Below the pieces are notes generated by a model. That model had not been told where the DNA came from, searched no databases, and saw only the letters and a program-made list of their open reading frames with translations. Of a stretch of DNA of 9,594 nt, positions 1-6,770 are shown one piece after another. This DNA is from an uncultured Clostridia bacterium (lineage in GTDB: Bacteria; Bacillota; Clostridia; Lachnospirales; Lachnospiraceae): assembly GCA_946623485.1 (NCBI GenBank), contig CAMORF010000058.1, positions 1 to 9,594 on the forward strand, read 5' to 3'. How positions within the stretch are numbered: position 1 is the first letter of the stretch; each line of letters starts with the position of its first letter. Position numbers and translations under genes: made by a program.

Positions 1-726
1 TCCTACAGTGAGGATACGTCTTCGTATGATGATACACAGTCCTCATCCGCACTTTCCACGCAGCCGGTGAGCGACAATCCGGAAATCCAGGCTTTGTATG
101 ATGCATATATCAACGCGCAGAACGCGGCGATGGATTGCACTTCAGAAGAAGACGCGCTGGCGAAGGCGGAAGCTGCGACCAATGCCTGGAATGCCTATCT
201 GGCAGCCTGCGGTGATTCTTCCGCGGCCTCATCCCAGACAGATGATGGTTCTTACGGGACGGAGACTGCATCATATACGGACGATTCCGGACAGACATAT
301 CAGGAGGAAGCGGTCTATACGGAAGAACAGGCCACACAGGCGGAGACATCTTCCCAGGCTGAGAGTACTTCCTCGTCCGGTTCAAATGCATACGGCTATT
401 CAGATCTTGATCTCCTTGCGGCAATTATCTGGTGCGAGGCGGGGAATCAGTCTTATGACGGGATGGTGGCAGTCGGCCAGGTTGTGATGAACCGCGTAGC
501 CAGCCCCAGCTTCCCGAATTCCATTCCGGAAGTCCTCAACCAGCCCGGACAGTTCACGCCGGCAAGCGCGGGAACCCTGCAGGCGGCATTGGCCTCCGGC
601 GTAAATTCCACCTGCTATTCCGCAGCACGGGACGCGATGAGCGGAGCGGCTCCGGTTCCGGGGTATCCGATGTATTTCAACACACACAGCGGAAGCTATC
701 AGCTCGGAGCACATTATTTCTCATAA
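1..726 (+). CDS. Cell wall hydrolase, SleB-like (Hydrolase_2), 5' end cut by window
   Basis: The frame is open from base 1 to the TAA at 724-726, so the N-terminus lies outside the window. The GTG at 67 has no ribosome binding site and is not taken as the start. About 241 residues are visible. The first 70 or so are helical and Ala/Asp-rich, followed by a Ser/Thr/Gln/Glu-rich linker of about 55 residues. The C-terminal 110 residues are a SleB/CwlJ-type domain, recognised from IIWCEAGNQSYDGMVAVGQV, VVMNRV, GQFTP and the C-terminal MYFNTHSG. The Glu in WCEAGN (codon 436-438) is the expected catalytic acid. The family contains lytic enzymes acting on peptidoglycan or spore cortex. The long polar linker suggests an exported protein with other domains upstream, but no signal peptide is visible. 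Whether it acts in germination or in general wall turnover cannot be told. Confidence 0.88.
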   Translation, partial: SYSEDTSSYDDTQSSSALSTQPVSDNPEIQALYDAYINAQNAAMDCTSEEDALAKAEAATNAWNAYLAACGDSSAASSQTDDGSYGTETASYTDDSGQTYQEEAVYTEEQATQAETSSQAESTSSSGSNAYGYSDLDLLAAIIWCEAGNQSYDGMVAVGQVVMNRVASPSFPNSIPEVLNQPGQFTPASAGTLQAALASGVNSTCYSAARDAMSGAAPVPGYPMYFNTHSGSYQLGAHYFS

Positions 727-736
727 ATCCACAAAG

Positions 737-772
737 AAAAGAGGTACCGCCATCCGGGGGCACCTCTTTTTT
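737..772. terminator. Rho-independent terminator, probably bidirectional
   Basis: A 9-bp perfect stem pairs AAAAGAGGT (737-745) with ACCTCTTTT (762-770) around a GC-rich 16-nt loop, followed by further T's to 772. It starts 10 nt after the stop of the cell wall hydrolase. Read on the minus strand the same stem ends in a T-run followed by CTTT, so it may also stop transcription of the convergent DUF4364-like gene, for which no better terminator is seen. Confidence 0.85.
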
Positions 773-790
773 GTGACATATATGTGGGCT

Positions 791-819
791 AAGGATCTGT
801 TACAAAATAACTTGTACAT
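791..819 (+). repeat. Dispersed intergenic repeat, copy A
   Basis: This 29-nt stretch matches 9549-9577 at 25 of 29 positions, sharing the ends AAGGA and AAATAACTTGTACAT. It lies between the terminator and the 3' end of the minus-strand gene. Copies B (1508-1529), D (4759-4787) and C (9542-9577) are related. The rest of the 773-900 gap is AT-richer and contains no gene I can support. Confidence 0.6.
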
Positions 820-900
820 CTTGCTTGTCTTTTCATCCGATAGCACAGCTCAAAAATCAATCACATAGCCCGGTTTACGAGCCGATGGAATGGCCATGAT

Positions 901-1458
901 TCAGGGATTCTCCTCTTCCACGATCCGGTCAATATGATCCGGCTGGGTCAGCTTGCGGATGATGAGCGCGTAGACCTCCTGGCAGTTTTCTTTCCATTCA
1001 TGCGCCACGACCTTGGCCTGGGTTTCATTTGGGACAATCAGCGTCAGGTCAATCAGGGCTGTCGTATGCTCCATGACACGGCACCTGACTGCCCAGTCGC
1101 CTTCCGTCGTCTTATAGTATTCGGTTCTGCTTGAGACCGCCTCCCGGAATTCGAGGCGGTTTTTTTTCAGGTAATCATCGATATCGGCCCGGATCGAGGC
1201 AGAAAGAGTGGAACGCAGCGCATCGATGCTTTCCTGCCCGGACTGCGTCAGGGCATAATAACGGTAATCCGGATATGCCTCCTCATGAACCAGCCCGGCA
1301 TCCACCAGATCTCCCAGGGCATACTGTACATTGAAATAATTGGTATATCCAAGATCCAGGAACAGATTCGTGATCTGCCGGTTGGTTAACGCGAAATCCA
1401 CCCGGCTCAGGGTATACATGGTCATGAGCTTGTAGAGTGTTTTGAGCTGCTGAGACAT
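901..1458 (-). CDS. DUF4364 family protein, winged-helix regulator-like
   Basis: This 185-residue protein opens with a probable winged-helix domain (about residues 5-70 from the chosen start: LYKLMTMYTLSRVDFALTNR, then a recognition-helix-like stretch and the wing YPDYRYYALT). A mixed alpha/beta C-terminal half contains DWAVRCRVME and LIDLTLIVPNETQA. The pattern TLYKL..Y.L..VDFALTN.QI....L.LGYTNYF is typical of DUF4364, a Clostridia family of unknown target. The fold resembles PadR/MarR-like transcription regulators, so DNA binding is an inference. I chose the ATG at 1458 because AAAGG sits 8 nt upstream. An in-frame ATG at 1479 adds seven residues (MTGKAFL) but has no well-placed ribosome binding site. 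The gene is convergent with the cell wall hydrolase and divergent from the deacetylase-like gene. A TATAAA on the minus strand at 1543-1538 could be its -10 box. Confidence 0.82.
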   Translation of the reverse strand: MSQQLKTLYKLMTMYTLSRVDFALTNRQITNLFLDLGYTNYFNVQYALGDLVDAGLVHEEAYPDYRYYALTQSGQESIDALRSTLSASIRADIDDYLKKNRLEFREAVSSRTEYYKTTEGDWAVRCRVMEHTTALIDLTLIVPNETQAKVVAHEWKENCQEVYALIIRKLTQPDHIDRIVEEENP

Positions 1459-1507
1459 AAGAAACGCCTTTCCGGTCATCCTGTTTTCATTCCCCGCCCT
1501 TCCGTTT

Positions 1508-1529
1508 AGGAGCTGTTCAGAAATAACTT
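1508..1529 (+). repeat. Dispersed intergenic repeat, copy B
   Basis: These 22 nt are identical to 9550-9571 near the window's right end and lie in the divergent gap upstream of the DUF4364-like gene. The match stops after AAATAACTT; the following GTACAT found in copies A and C is replaced by AGAACG. Confidence 0.65.
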
Positions 1530-1560
1530 AGAACGCTTTTATATTCTGCGCAATGGGGGT

Positions 1561-1570
1561 GAATCGTTAT
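1561..1570. other. Recurrent motif GAATCGTTAY, site 1
   Basis: GAATCGTTAT here differs by one base from the GAATCGTTAC seen at 3344-3353 and 9004-9013. It lies between the two divergent genes, close to the possible -35 region of the minus-strand gene. Function is unknown. Confidence 0.35.
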
Positions 1571-1611
1571 CATAATATCATTGAAACAGGCGGATGGCAA
1601 TTACAGAAGAA

Positions 1612-1640
1612 ATGACATCGGCCGGAAAGTATGGTAGACT
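1612..1640 (+). promoter_or_regulatory. Possible sigma-A promoter of the deacetylase-like gene
   Basis: ATGACA (1612-1617, 5 of 6 matches to TTGACA) is followed after exactly 17 nt by TAGACT (1635-1640, 4 of 6 matches to TATAAT). Transcription would start about 58 nt before the ATG at 1705. This is a consensus match by eye only. Confidence 0.4.
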
Positions 1641-1704
1641 ATTCCGTGATCAAAGAGGAAAATCGTGTGCGGGAAGAAGGGGTTGCTGGTAAGAGGAAAG
1701 GGTA

Positions 1705-3246
1705 ATGGCAAAACAGGATCGGACCGTGATAGAACGCGAGATCAGGCGGAGAAGATCAAACCTTCTTCTGAAGTGCCTGATCGCTGTATTGATATTTGTT
1801 TCCGTGGGAATGACTGCCTTGATTGTGTACGAGACGAAGTTCAAGGAACATAAAAACCCATGGACGGATGCCGGCAGCGTACTCGCCGGCGGATCATCCT
1901 CCGGCACGGTAACTGCCCGGGGATCAGGACAGGATGCTTCCGGATCCGGGGCGGAGGGCGCAGGCTTGTCAGGGCAGCCTGAGAGCGTATCTGATGCGCA
2001 GGCAGAGGATCCCAATGGCGCGGCCGCCGCTGTGGAAGGCGGCGGACAGGAAGGCTCCGTAGAGGCGGCGGCAAACCGGATGGCGGCCCAGTATGATTAC
2101 GATGGCGCGATCGCATATCTGAAGGGACAGCCGGGATATGACCGGAACGACCGCTATAAGAACCTTGTGTCCACTTATGAAAACACAAAAGCAGGCTGCG
2201 TCCCGTATCCCATCGACCAGGTGACCCATGTGTTTTTTCATTCTCTGGTCTACGATACCTCCAAGGCATTCGACGGGGATTCCTACGAGGCAGGTTACAA
2301 TCAGGTCATGACGACGGTCAGCGAGATGGATTCCATCCTTCAGCAGATGTATAACCGGGGCTTCGTCATGGTCAGCCTGCATGATATGGTATCGTTTGAT
2401 GAAGCAGGGAATCTGTCGAAAAAGGAGATCCTGCTCCCGCCCGGGAAGACGCCGTTCGTCCTCAGCCAGGATGATGTCAGCTATTATCACTATATGGACG
2501 GGGACGGATTCCCCCAGAAGCTTGTTGTGACGCAGGATGGCAAGGTCAAGAATTCTTATCTGGAGGATGACGGAAGCATATCAATCGGAGATTACGACGT
2601 GGTTCCGATCGTGGATACTTTCGTGGAGCAGCATCCGGATTTTTCCTATCACGGGCACAAGGGAATCCTCGCCCTGACCGGCTATGAGGGTGTGCTGGGC
2701 TATCGCACCGATGAAGTCTATAAGACCAGGCAGGAGGATCGCCTGACTGCTTTCCAGAAGGCTTTCTTTGCGGAAAATCCGGACTTTGATTTTGACAAGG
2801 AAGTGGAAGAGGCGAAAAAGGTTGCGGACGCGATGAAGGCGGAGGGATGGGAATTTGCATCCCACACCTGGGGGCACATCAACCCGAGGGCTTATTCCAT
2901 GGAAAGCCTGCAGAGAGATTCTGACCGCTGGCAAAGCTGGGTTGCGCCCATCGTGGGAGACACGGATGTCCTGATCTTTGCTTTTGGAGCCGACATCGGA
3001 GACTGGCAGCCTTATACGCTGGAAAATGAATACTACGCGCATTACAAATCGATGGGCTTCCGGATCTACTGCAATGTTGACGCAAGCGCGAAGTATTGGG
3101 TTCAGATTGGCCCGGATTATATCCGGCAGGCAAGACGCAATCTGGATGGGTACCGGATGTACTATACGCCGGATCTGATTTCAGATCTTTATGACGTAGA
3201 CCTGGCATGGGATGACAGCAGGCCGACGCCGGTACCGCCGATGTAG
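1705..3246 (+). CDS. Membrane-anchored polysaccharide deacetylase (NodB-like) family protein
   Basis: This is a 513-residue protein. The N-terminus is basic (REIRRRRSN), followed by one membrane segment at about residues 21-42. A Gly/Ser/Ala-rich linker of low complexity runs to about 125, and a large extracytoplasmic domain follows. The domain has the shape of a carbohydrate esterase 4 (NodB) deacetylase: FVLSQDDVSYY at 251-261 takes the place of the usual TFDDG motif and supplies D256/D257, and SHTWGH at 386-391 supplies the two metal-binding His (H387, H391). VTHVFFHSL near 175 and MYNRGFVMVSLHDM near 215 are the early strand and helix. The family removes acetyl groups from surface glycans or peptidoglycan at a metal centre; the substrate here is unknown. 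GAGGA lies 7 nt before the ATG. The gene precedes pyrC by 135 nt with hairpins between, so it is probably not functionally tied to the pyr genes. Confidence 0.8.
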   Translation: MAKQDRTVIEREIRRRRSNLLLKCLIAVLIFVSVGMTALIVYETKFKEHKNPWTDAGSVLAGGSSSGTVTARGSGQDASGSGAEGAGLSGQPESVSDAQAEDPNGAAAAVEGGGQEGSVEAAANRMAAQYDYDGAIAYLKGQPGYDRNDRYKNLVSTYENTKAGCVPYPIDQVTHVFFHSLVYDTSKAFDGDSYEAGYNQVMTTVSEMDSILQQMYNRGFVMVSLHDMVSFDEAGNLSKKEILLPPGKTPFVLSQDDVSYYHYMDGDGFPQKLVVTQDGKVKNSYLEDDGSISIGDYDVVPIVDTFVEQHPDFSYHGHKGILALTGYEGVLGYRTDEVYKTRQEDRLTAFQKAFFAENPDFDFDKEVEEAKKVADAMKAEGWEFASHTWGHINPRAYSMESLQRDSDRWQSWVAPIVGDTDVLIFAFGADIGDWQPYTLENEYYAHYKSMGFRIYCNVDASAKYWVQIGPDYIRQARRNLDGYRMYYTPDLISDLYDVDLAWDDSRPTPVPPM

Positions 3247-3270
3247 AAGGCCATGTCCGATCCGCCTCTG

Positions 3271-3320
3271 CCGGCAAACTGCCGGAATCAGTCCGGCAAA
3301 CAAGCTTGCCCGGACTGATT
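3271..3320. other. Two consecutive hairpins between deacetylase-like gene and pyrC
   Basis: CCGGCA (3271-3276) pairs with TGCCGG (3280-3285) around AAC. Directly next to it AATCAGTCCGG (3286-3296) pairs perfectly with CCGGACTGATT (3310-3320), and the stem can extend by CAA/TTG past one bulged C. No T-run follows, so a standard terminator is doubtful. The position, 25 nt after the stop codon of the deacetylase-like gene and 61 nt before pyrC, would suit either a weak terminator or a structured leader of the pyr genes. Confidence 0.6.
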
Positions 3321-3343
3321 ATGACAGTGCGCAGGACGGTGCG

Positions 3344-3353
3344 GAATCGTTAC
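3344..3353. other. Recurrent motif GAATCGTTAC, site 2 (pyrC leader)
   Basis: This exact 10-mer recurs at 9004-9013, with a one-mismatch copy at 1561-1570 and an inverted 8-base core at 8947-8954. Here it ends 28 nt before the pyrC ATG, close to where a promoter would be expected. Its role is unknown. Confidence 0.4.
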
Positions 3354-3381
3354 ATGGTATGAATCAAAACAGGAGGGAATC

Positions 3382-4749
3382 ATGCAGATCCTTATCAGGC
3401 ATGGACGTTTGCTGGATCCGGAATCCGGGACAGACAGGATAGCGGATATTCTGATTGAAGACGGGAAGGTGACAAAGATCGGGGATGATCTGACCTTTCC
3501 GGCCCCCATCAAAAAGCGGAAGGCAATGGCTGTCGGCGGAAGCGGGGACGTCAGCACAGACGAATCGACTGTAGTCGATGCATCCGGGATGTGGGTGATG
3601 CCGGGGCTTGTAGACCTGCATGTCCATCTGCGTGATCCGGGCCTTACCTACAAAGAGGACATTGGAACCGGGGCGGAAGCCGGCGCGCGGGGCGGATATA
3701 CGACCATCTGCGCGATGCCCAACACCAGGCCGGTGATTGACACCCCGGACAAAGTCAATTATGTAAGGTTCAAGGCAGCGGCTTTGTCGCCCATCCATGT
3801 GATGCAGATCGGCGCCATCACCAAGGGACAGAAGGGGGAAGAGCTTGCGGACATCCGGGGAATGGTGGATGCGGGTTCACCGGCGATTTCAGAGGACGGG
3901 AAGAGCGTGATGAACGCGATGCTTGCACTGGAAGCGTTCCGGGTGGCGGCAGATCTGAAGATTCCGGTCTGCGCCCACTGTGAGGACAAGAACCTTGTGA
4001 ATGGCGGCGTGGTCAATGACGATGCCAACGCTGTCCGCCTGAAGCTTCCCGGGATCACGAATTCTACGGAGGATGTGATTACGGCCCGGGATCTTGTCCT
4101 GGCTGCCGAGACCGGCGCGCACCTGCATCTGTGCCATGTATCCACGAAGGGTGCGGTGGAGATGATCCGTGTTGCCAAGGCGCACGGCGTGCATGTCACA
4201 GCAGAGGTATGCCCGCATCATTTTTCCATGACGAGTGATGACATTCCGATGGACAATCCTCAGTATAAGATGAACCCGCCCTTGCGTACGAAAGCGGACA
4301 GGGACGCGTTGATGGAAGGGCTCAGGGATGGCACCATTGACTGCATTGCGACGGATCATGCGCCCCATGCGGCAAATGAAAAGTTCGGGTCGATGAAGAC
4401 CAGCGCATTCGGAATCGTCGGCCTGGAAACAGCAGTTGCCCTGGCTGTGACGAAGCTGGTGGAGCCGGGCATCCTGACCCCGCTTGAGATGGCACGCGCC
4501 ATGAGCGCGGCGCCGGCGAAGGCATTTGACCTGATGAACCAATACGGGGACGGGAAGATTGCGGAGAATAACCCTGCCGATATCGTGGTCATCGACCCCG
4601 CACAGGAATGGGTGATCGACAAACGCAAATTTGCGTCCAAGGGCACGAATACACCGTTTGACGGCTGGAAGGTAAGGGGTCGTGTGAAATGCACGATCTG
4701 TGAGGGTGAGATTGTTTACCGGGATGAAGGATTTACCGGTATCACATAA
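3382..4749 (+). CDS. pyrC: Dihydroorotase, class I
   Basis: PyrC interconverts carbamoyl-L-aspartate and dihydroorotate, the third step of UMP synthesis, in the cytosol. The 455-residue protein has the amidohydrolase signature DLHVHLRDPG with metal ligands H80 and H82, the bridging Asp in SEDGKS (D172), H199 in CAHCED, H252 in LCHVSTKG and catalytic D325 in ATDHAPH. The C-terminal GTNTPFDGWKV motif closes the barrel. Against the known Bacillus-type enzyme (H59, H61, D151, H178, H231, D304, from memory) every ligand is shifted by the same 21 residues. An extra segment must therefore lie before H80, and it is visible as the loop at about 41-62 (APIKKRKAMAVGGSGDVSTD), which is not typical of the family. 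AGGAGGG ends 4 nt before the ATG. It is the first of five consecutive pyr genes. Confidence 0.96.
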   Translation: MQILIRHGRLLDPESGTDRIADILIEDGKVTKIGDDLTFPAPIKKRKAMAVGGSGDVSTDESTVVDASGMWVMPGLVDLHVHLRDPGLTYKEDIGTGAEAGARGGYTTICAMPNTRPVIDTPDKVNYVRFKAAALSPIHVMQIGAITKGQKGEELADIRGMVDAGSPAISEDGKSVMNAMLALEAFRVAADLKIPVCAHCEDKNLVNGGVVNDDANAVRLKLPGITNSTEDVITARDLVLAAETGAHLHLCHVSTKGAVEMIRVAKAHGVHVTAEVCPHHFSMTSDDIPMDNPQYKMNPPLRTKADRDALMEGLRDGTIDCIATDHAPHAANEKFGSMKTSAFGIVGLETAVALAVTKLVEPGILTPLEMARAMSAAPAKAFDLMNQYGDGKIAENNPADIVVIDPAQEWVIDKRKFASKGTNTPFDGWKVRGRVKCTICEGEIVYRDEGFTGIT

Positions 4750-4758
4750 CTTCGCTGC

Positions 4759-4787
4759 CTGAACAGATCCTTAGGATCTGTTCAGAA
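4759..4787 (+). repeat. Perfect 12-bp palindrome, dispersed repeat copy D
   Basis: CTGAACAGATCC (4759-4770) and GGATCTGTTCAG (4774-4785) form a perfect 12-bp stem with a TTA loop in the 70-nt pyrC-pyrF gap. No T-run follows (AAGGAGCG), so it is not a typical terminator. Bases 4765-4787 match 9542-9564 at 21 of 23 positions, which places it in the same repeat family as copies A, B and C. In mRNA the hairpin would sit about 20 nt before the pyrF ribosome binding site and could act in processing, stability or polarity. Confidence 0.75.
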
Positions 4788-4819
4788 GGAGCGAGGCATA
4801 TACAAAAAGGAGGACAGCT

Positions 4820-5767
4820 ATGATTGACCGTCTCGTGGAGGCAATCCAAAGGACACATGCGCCGATCTGCGTGGGACTTGACCCGCAGATGGGGTTTATA
4901 CCGGATGAGATCAAAAGGAAGGCATTTCAGGCCTTCGGGCAGACACTGGAGGGAGCCGCTGAAGCAATCTGGCAGTTTAACAAGGCCATTATCGATGCAA
5001 CTGCGGACCTGATTCCTGCGGTGAAGCCTCAGGTCGCGATGTATGAGATGTTTGGGATTGAAGGGCTCAGGGTATTCGAGAAAACGGTCTCCTATTGTCA
5101 GGAGAAGGGCCTGATTGTGATCGGTGATGTGAAGCGCGGAGATATCGGTTCCACATCAGCGGCTTATGCTTCGGCGCATCTGGGCACCGTGACGGTAGGA
5201 GATGTATCATTTGCCCCGTTCCACGAGGATATCTGCACGGTCAATCCGTACCTGGGAAGCGACGGCGTGATGCCATTTGTCAAGGAATGCGCCGCCCATG
5301 GAAAAGGGATCTTTGTCCTTGTGAAGACGTCAAATCCGTCCAGTGGTGAGTTCCAGGACCGGATCGTGACGCTGGAAGACGGATCATCCTGCCCGCTTTA
5401 TGAACTGGTAGGGAAAAAGGTAGACGAATGGGCTTCCGATCCTGCGCTGATCGGTGAGAGCGGATACAGCGAGATCGGGGCTGTGGTAGGAGCAACCTAT
5501 CCGGAGATGGGAAGGCAGCTTCGCGCGATTATGCCTAAGAGCTTTATCCTGGTGCCGGGATATGGCGCGCAGGGCGGGACAGGCAAGGATCTGGTTCCGT
5601 TTTTTGGGGAAGACGGGCTTGGCGCGATTGTCAATTCCTCCCGTGGAATCATCGCAGCCTACCGGAAAGAGCCGTACGCAGAACGTTTCGGGGAAGCGGG
5701 CTTTGCGCAGGCAGCGCGTGAAGCGGTGCTGGATATGAAGGCGGATATTGAGCAGGCGCTTGCGTGA
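4820..5767 (+). CDS. pyrF: Orotidine 5'-phosphate decarboxylase, type 2
   Basis: PyrF decarboxylates OMP to UMP, the last step of the pathway. At 315 residues it belongs to the longer type 2 subfamily rather than the ~230-residue type 1. Visible motifs are CVGLDPQ near 17-23 (substrate Asp), VKPQVAMYEMFG at 68-79 and the catalytic DVKRGDIGSTS at 103-113, which gives the D-x-K-x-x-D charge network D103/K105/D108. Also present are VNPYLGSD at 141-148 and the phosphate-binding PGYGAQGG at 246-253 and NSSRGI at 272-277. AAGGAGGA at 4807-4814 lies 5 nt before the ATG. It follows pyrC by 70 nt, a gap filled largely by the palindromic repeat. All key residues are present and the enzyme should be active. 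Confidence 0.96.
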   Translation: MIDRLVEAIQRTHAPICVGLDPQMGFIPDEIKRKAFQAFGQTLEGAAEAIWQFNKAIIDATADLIPAVKPQVAMYEMFGIEGLRVFEKTVSYCQEKGLIVIGDVKRGDIGSTSAAYASAHLGTVTVGDVSFAPFHEDICTVNPYLGSDGVMPFVKECAAHGKGIFVLVKTSNPSSGEFQDRIVTLEDGSSCPLYELVGKKVDEWASDPALIGESGYSEIGAVVGATYPEMGRQLRAIMPKSFILVPGYGAQGGTGKDLVPFFGEDGLGAIVNSSRGIIAAYRKEPYAERFGEAGFAQAAREAVLDMKADIEQALA

Positions 5768-5778
5768 TTCAATCATAT

Positions 5779-5798
5779 CTGATGCGGAGACGTACCTG
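5779..5798 (+). repeat. 20-bp repeat upstream of pyrK
   Basis: CTGATGCGGAGACGTACCTG here is identical at 19 of 20 positions to 6729-6748 upstream of pyrD. It lies 36 nt before the pyrK ATG in the 67-nt pyrF-pyrK gap. No other copy was found by eye. Confidence 0.7.
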
Positions 5799-5834
5799 AC
5801 CCTTTATCGATGAACAACTTGCACAGGAGCGGAT

Positions 5835-6608
5835 ATGAAATACAGAGAGAAAGCAACAGTCCTGAGCTGTGAAGAAATCGGAACCGGAATATTCAGCCTG
5901 AGGCTGGGGGCGGAGCAGATTGCATCATCAGCCTCGCCGGGGCAGTTTGTGTCAGTCTATTCCCGTGATTCTGCGCGGCTTCTTCCGCGTCCGATTTCGG
6001 TTTGCGAGGCAGACGCGGAACATGGTATCCTGCGGCTGGTTTTCCGCATCGCAGGGAAGGGCACCCGGGAGTTTTCCAGGTGCAGGGAGGGGGATCAGCT
6101 TGATCTCGCAGGCCCGCTTGGAAATGGGTTTGACCTGTCCGTGGCGCAGGGGAAGCGCGTATTCGTGATCGGAGGCGGGATCGGCATCCCGCCGATGCTG
6201 GGGACGGCGAAGTGCCTTGCCGCGCGCGGGCAGAACGTGACGGCAGTGCTTGGATACCGCGATGAACGGTTCCTGGCAGATGAATTTCCATGCAGGACAG
6301 TGATTGCGACGGAAGACGGAAGCTGCGGTACCAGGGGAAATGTGCTTGACGCGATCCGGGAGGCTCAGCTGGATGCGGATGTCATTTTTGCATGCGGACC
6401 GACCCCGATGCTCCGCGCGATCCGGCAGTATTCGATGGATCGCAGGATTCTGTGCTGGCTGTCAATGGAAGAGAAGATGGCATGCGGGATCGGAGCCTGC
6501 CTGAGCTGCGTATGCAGATCGACTGATATCGATGCACATTCACAGGTAAGGAATAAAAGGGTCTGCACGGAGGGACCGGTTTTCCTTGCGACGGAGATCG
6601 AACTCTGA
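5835..6608 (+). CDS. pyrK: Dihydroorotate dehydrogenase electron transfer subunit
   Basis: PyrK is the iron-sulfur flavoprotein that takes electrons from the FMN of class 1B PyrD and passes them to NAD+, as part of a PyrD2-PyrK2 heterotetramer. The 257-residue protein has an FAD-binding barrel with PGQFVSV (35-41) and LPRPISV (50-56), then a nucleotide-binding domain with GGGIGIPPM (113-121) and CGPTPML (187-193). The [2Fe-2S] site is C217-x4-C222-x2-C225 in ACGIGACLSC, with the fourth ligand C244 in RVCTEGPVF. AGGAG lies 5 nt before the ATG. It is followed by pyrD, its obligate partner, though 162 nt apart, which is wide for two subunits of one complex. Length and motifs are normal. Confidence 0.95.
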   Translation: MKYREKATVLSCEEIGTGIFSLRLGAEQIASSASPGQFVSVYSRDSARLLPRPISVCEADAEHGILRLVFRIAGKGTREFSRCREGDQLDLAGPLGNGFDLSVAQGKRVFVIGGGIGIPPMLGTAKCLAARGQNVTAVLGYRDERFLADEFPCRTVIATEDGSCGTRGNVLDAIREAQLDADVIFACGPTPMLRAIRQYSMDRRILCWLSMEEKMACGIGACLSCVCRSTDIDAHSQVRNKRVCTEGPVFLATEIEL

Positions 6609-6704
6609 CAGGCGGATGCCTGCGGGATTCAGACCTATGCCTTTCCCGCCGGCATAGGAAACCGGCGAGAAACCTGTCTGTGGCGGGCAAGCTCCTTCGG
6701 AGCT
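6609..6704 (+). other. Hairpin cluster in the pyrK-pyrD gap
   Basis: The 162-nt gap holds several perfect short inverted repeats: CAGGC/GCCTG (6609-6613/6618-6622), CCTATGCC/GGCATAGG (6634-6641/6651-6658) and AGCTCC/GGAGCT with a TTC loop (6690-6695/6699-6704). CGCCGG/CCGGCG (6647-6652/6662-6667) overlaps and would compete with the second. None is followed by a T-run, so no standard terminator is called. Confidence 0.5.
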
Positions 6705-6728
6705 GGGCGATGTCCGGTCTGTCTTTGC

Positions 6729-6748
6729 CTGATGCGGAGACGGACCTG
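6729..6748 (+). repeat. 20-bp repeat upstream of pyrD
   Basis: CTGATGCGGAGACGGACCTG matches 5779-5798 at 19 of 20 positions. Its end lies 22 nt before the pyrD ATG, just upstream of the ribosome binding site region. Confidence 0.7.
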
Positions 6749-6770
6749 CAGTGTACCGGGAGGAATGAAC

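Noticed and set aside
67..69. GTG as the start of the cell wall hydrolase
   Set aside because: The frame is open to the window edge, no ribosome binding site precedes it, and upstream residues continue the same Ser/Asp-rich composition.
840..900. Separate terminator for the minus-strand DUF4364-like gene
   Set aside because: The only stem seen (GCTCG/CGGGC on the minus strand) is 5 bp with a wobble pair, and the T-run is more than ten bases away; the hairpin at 737-772 is a better candidate.
3247..3381. PyrR-type attenuator or other known riboswitch in the pyrC leader
   Set aside because: AGTCC occurs in the hairpin, but the conserved GAGAGG loop of PyrR-binding sites and a T-run terminator are missing, and no other riboswitch core was recognised.
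3889..4542. Minus-strand open frame opposite pyrC
   Set aside because: It overlaps fully with the conserved dihydroorotase core and gives a His/Arg-rich product without a known fold.
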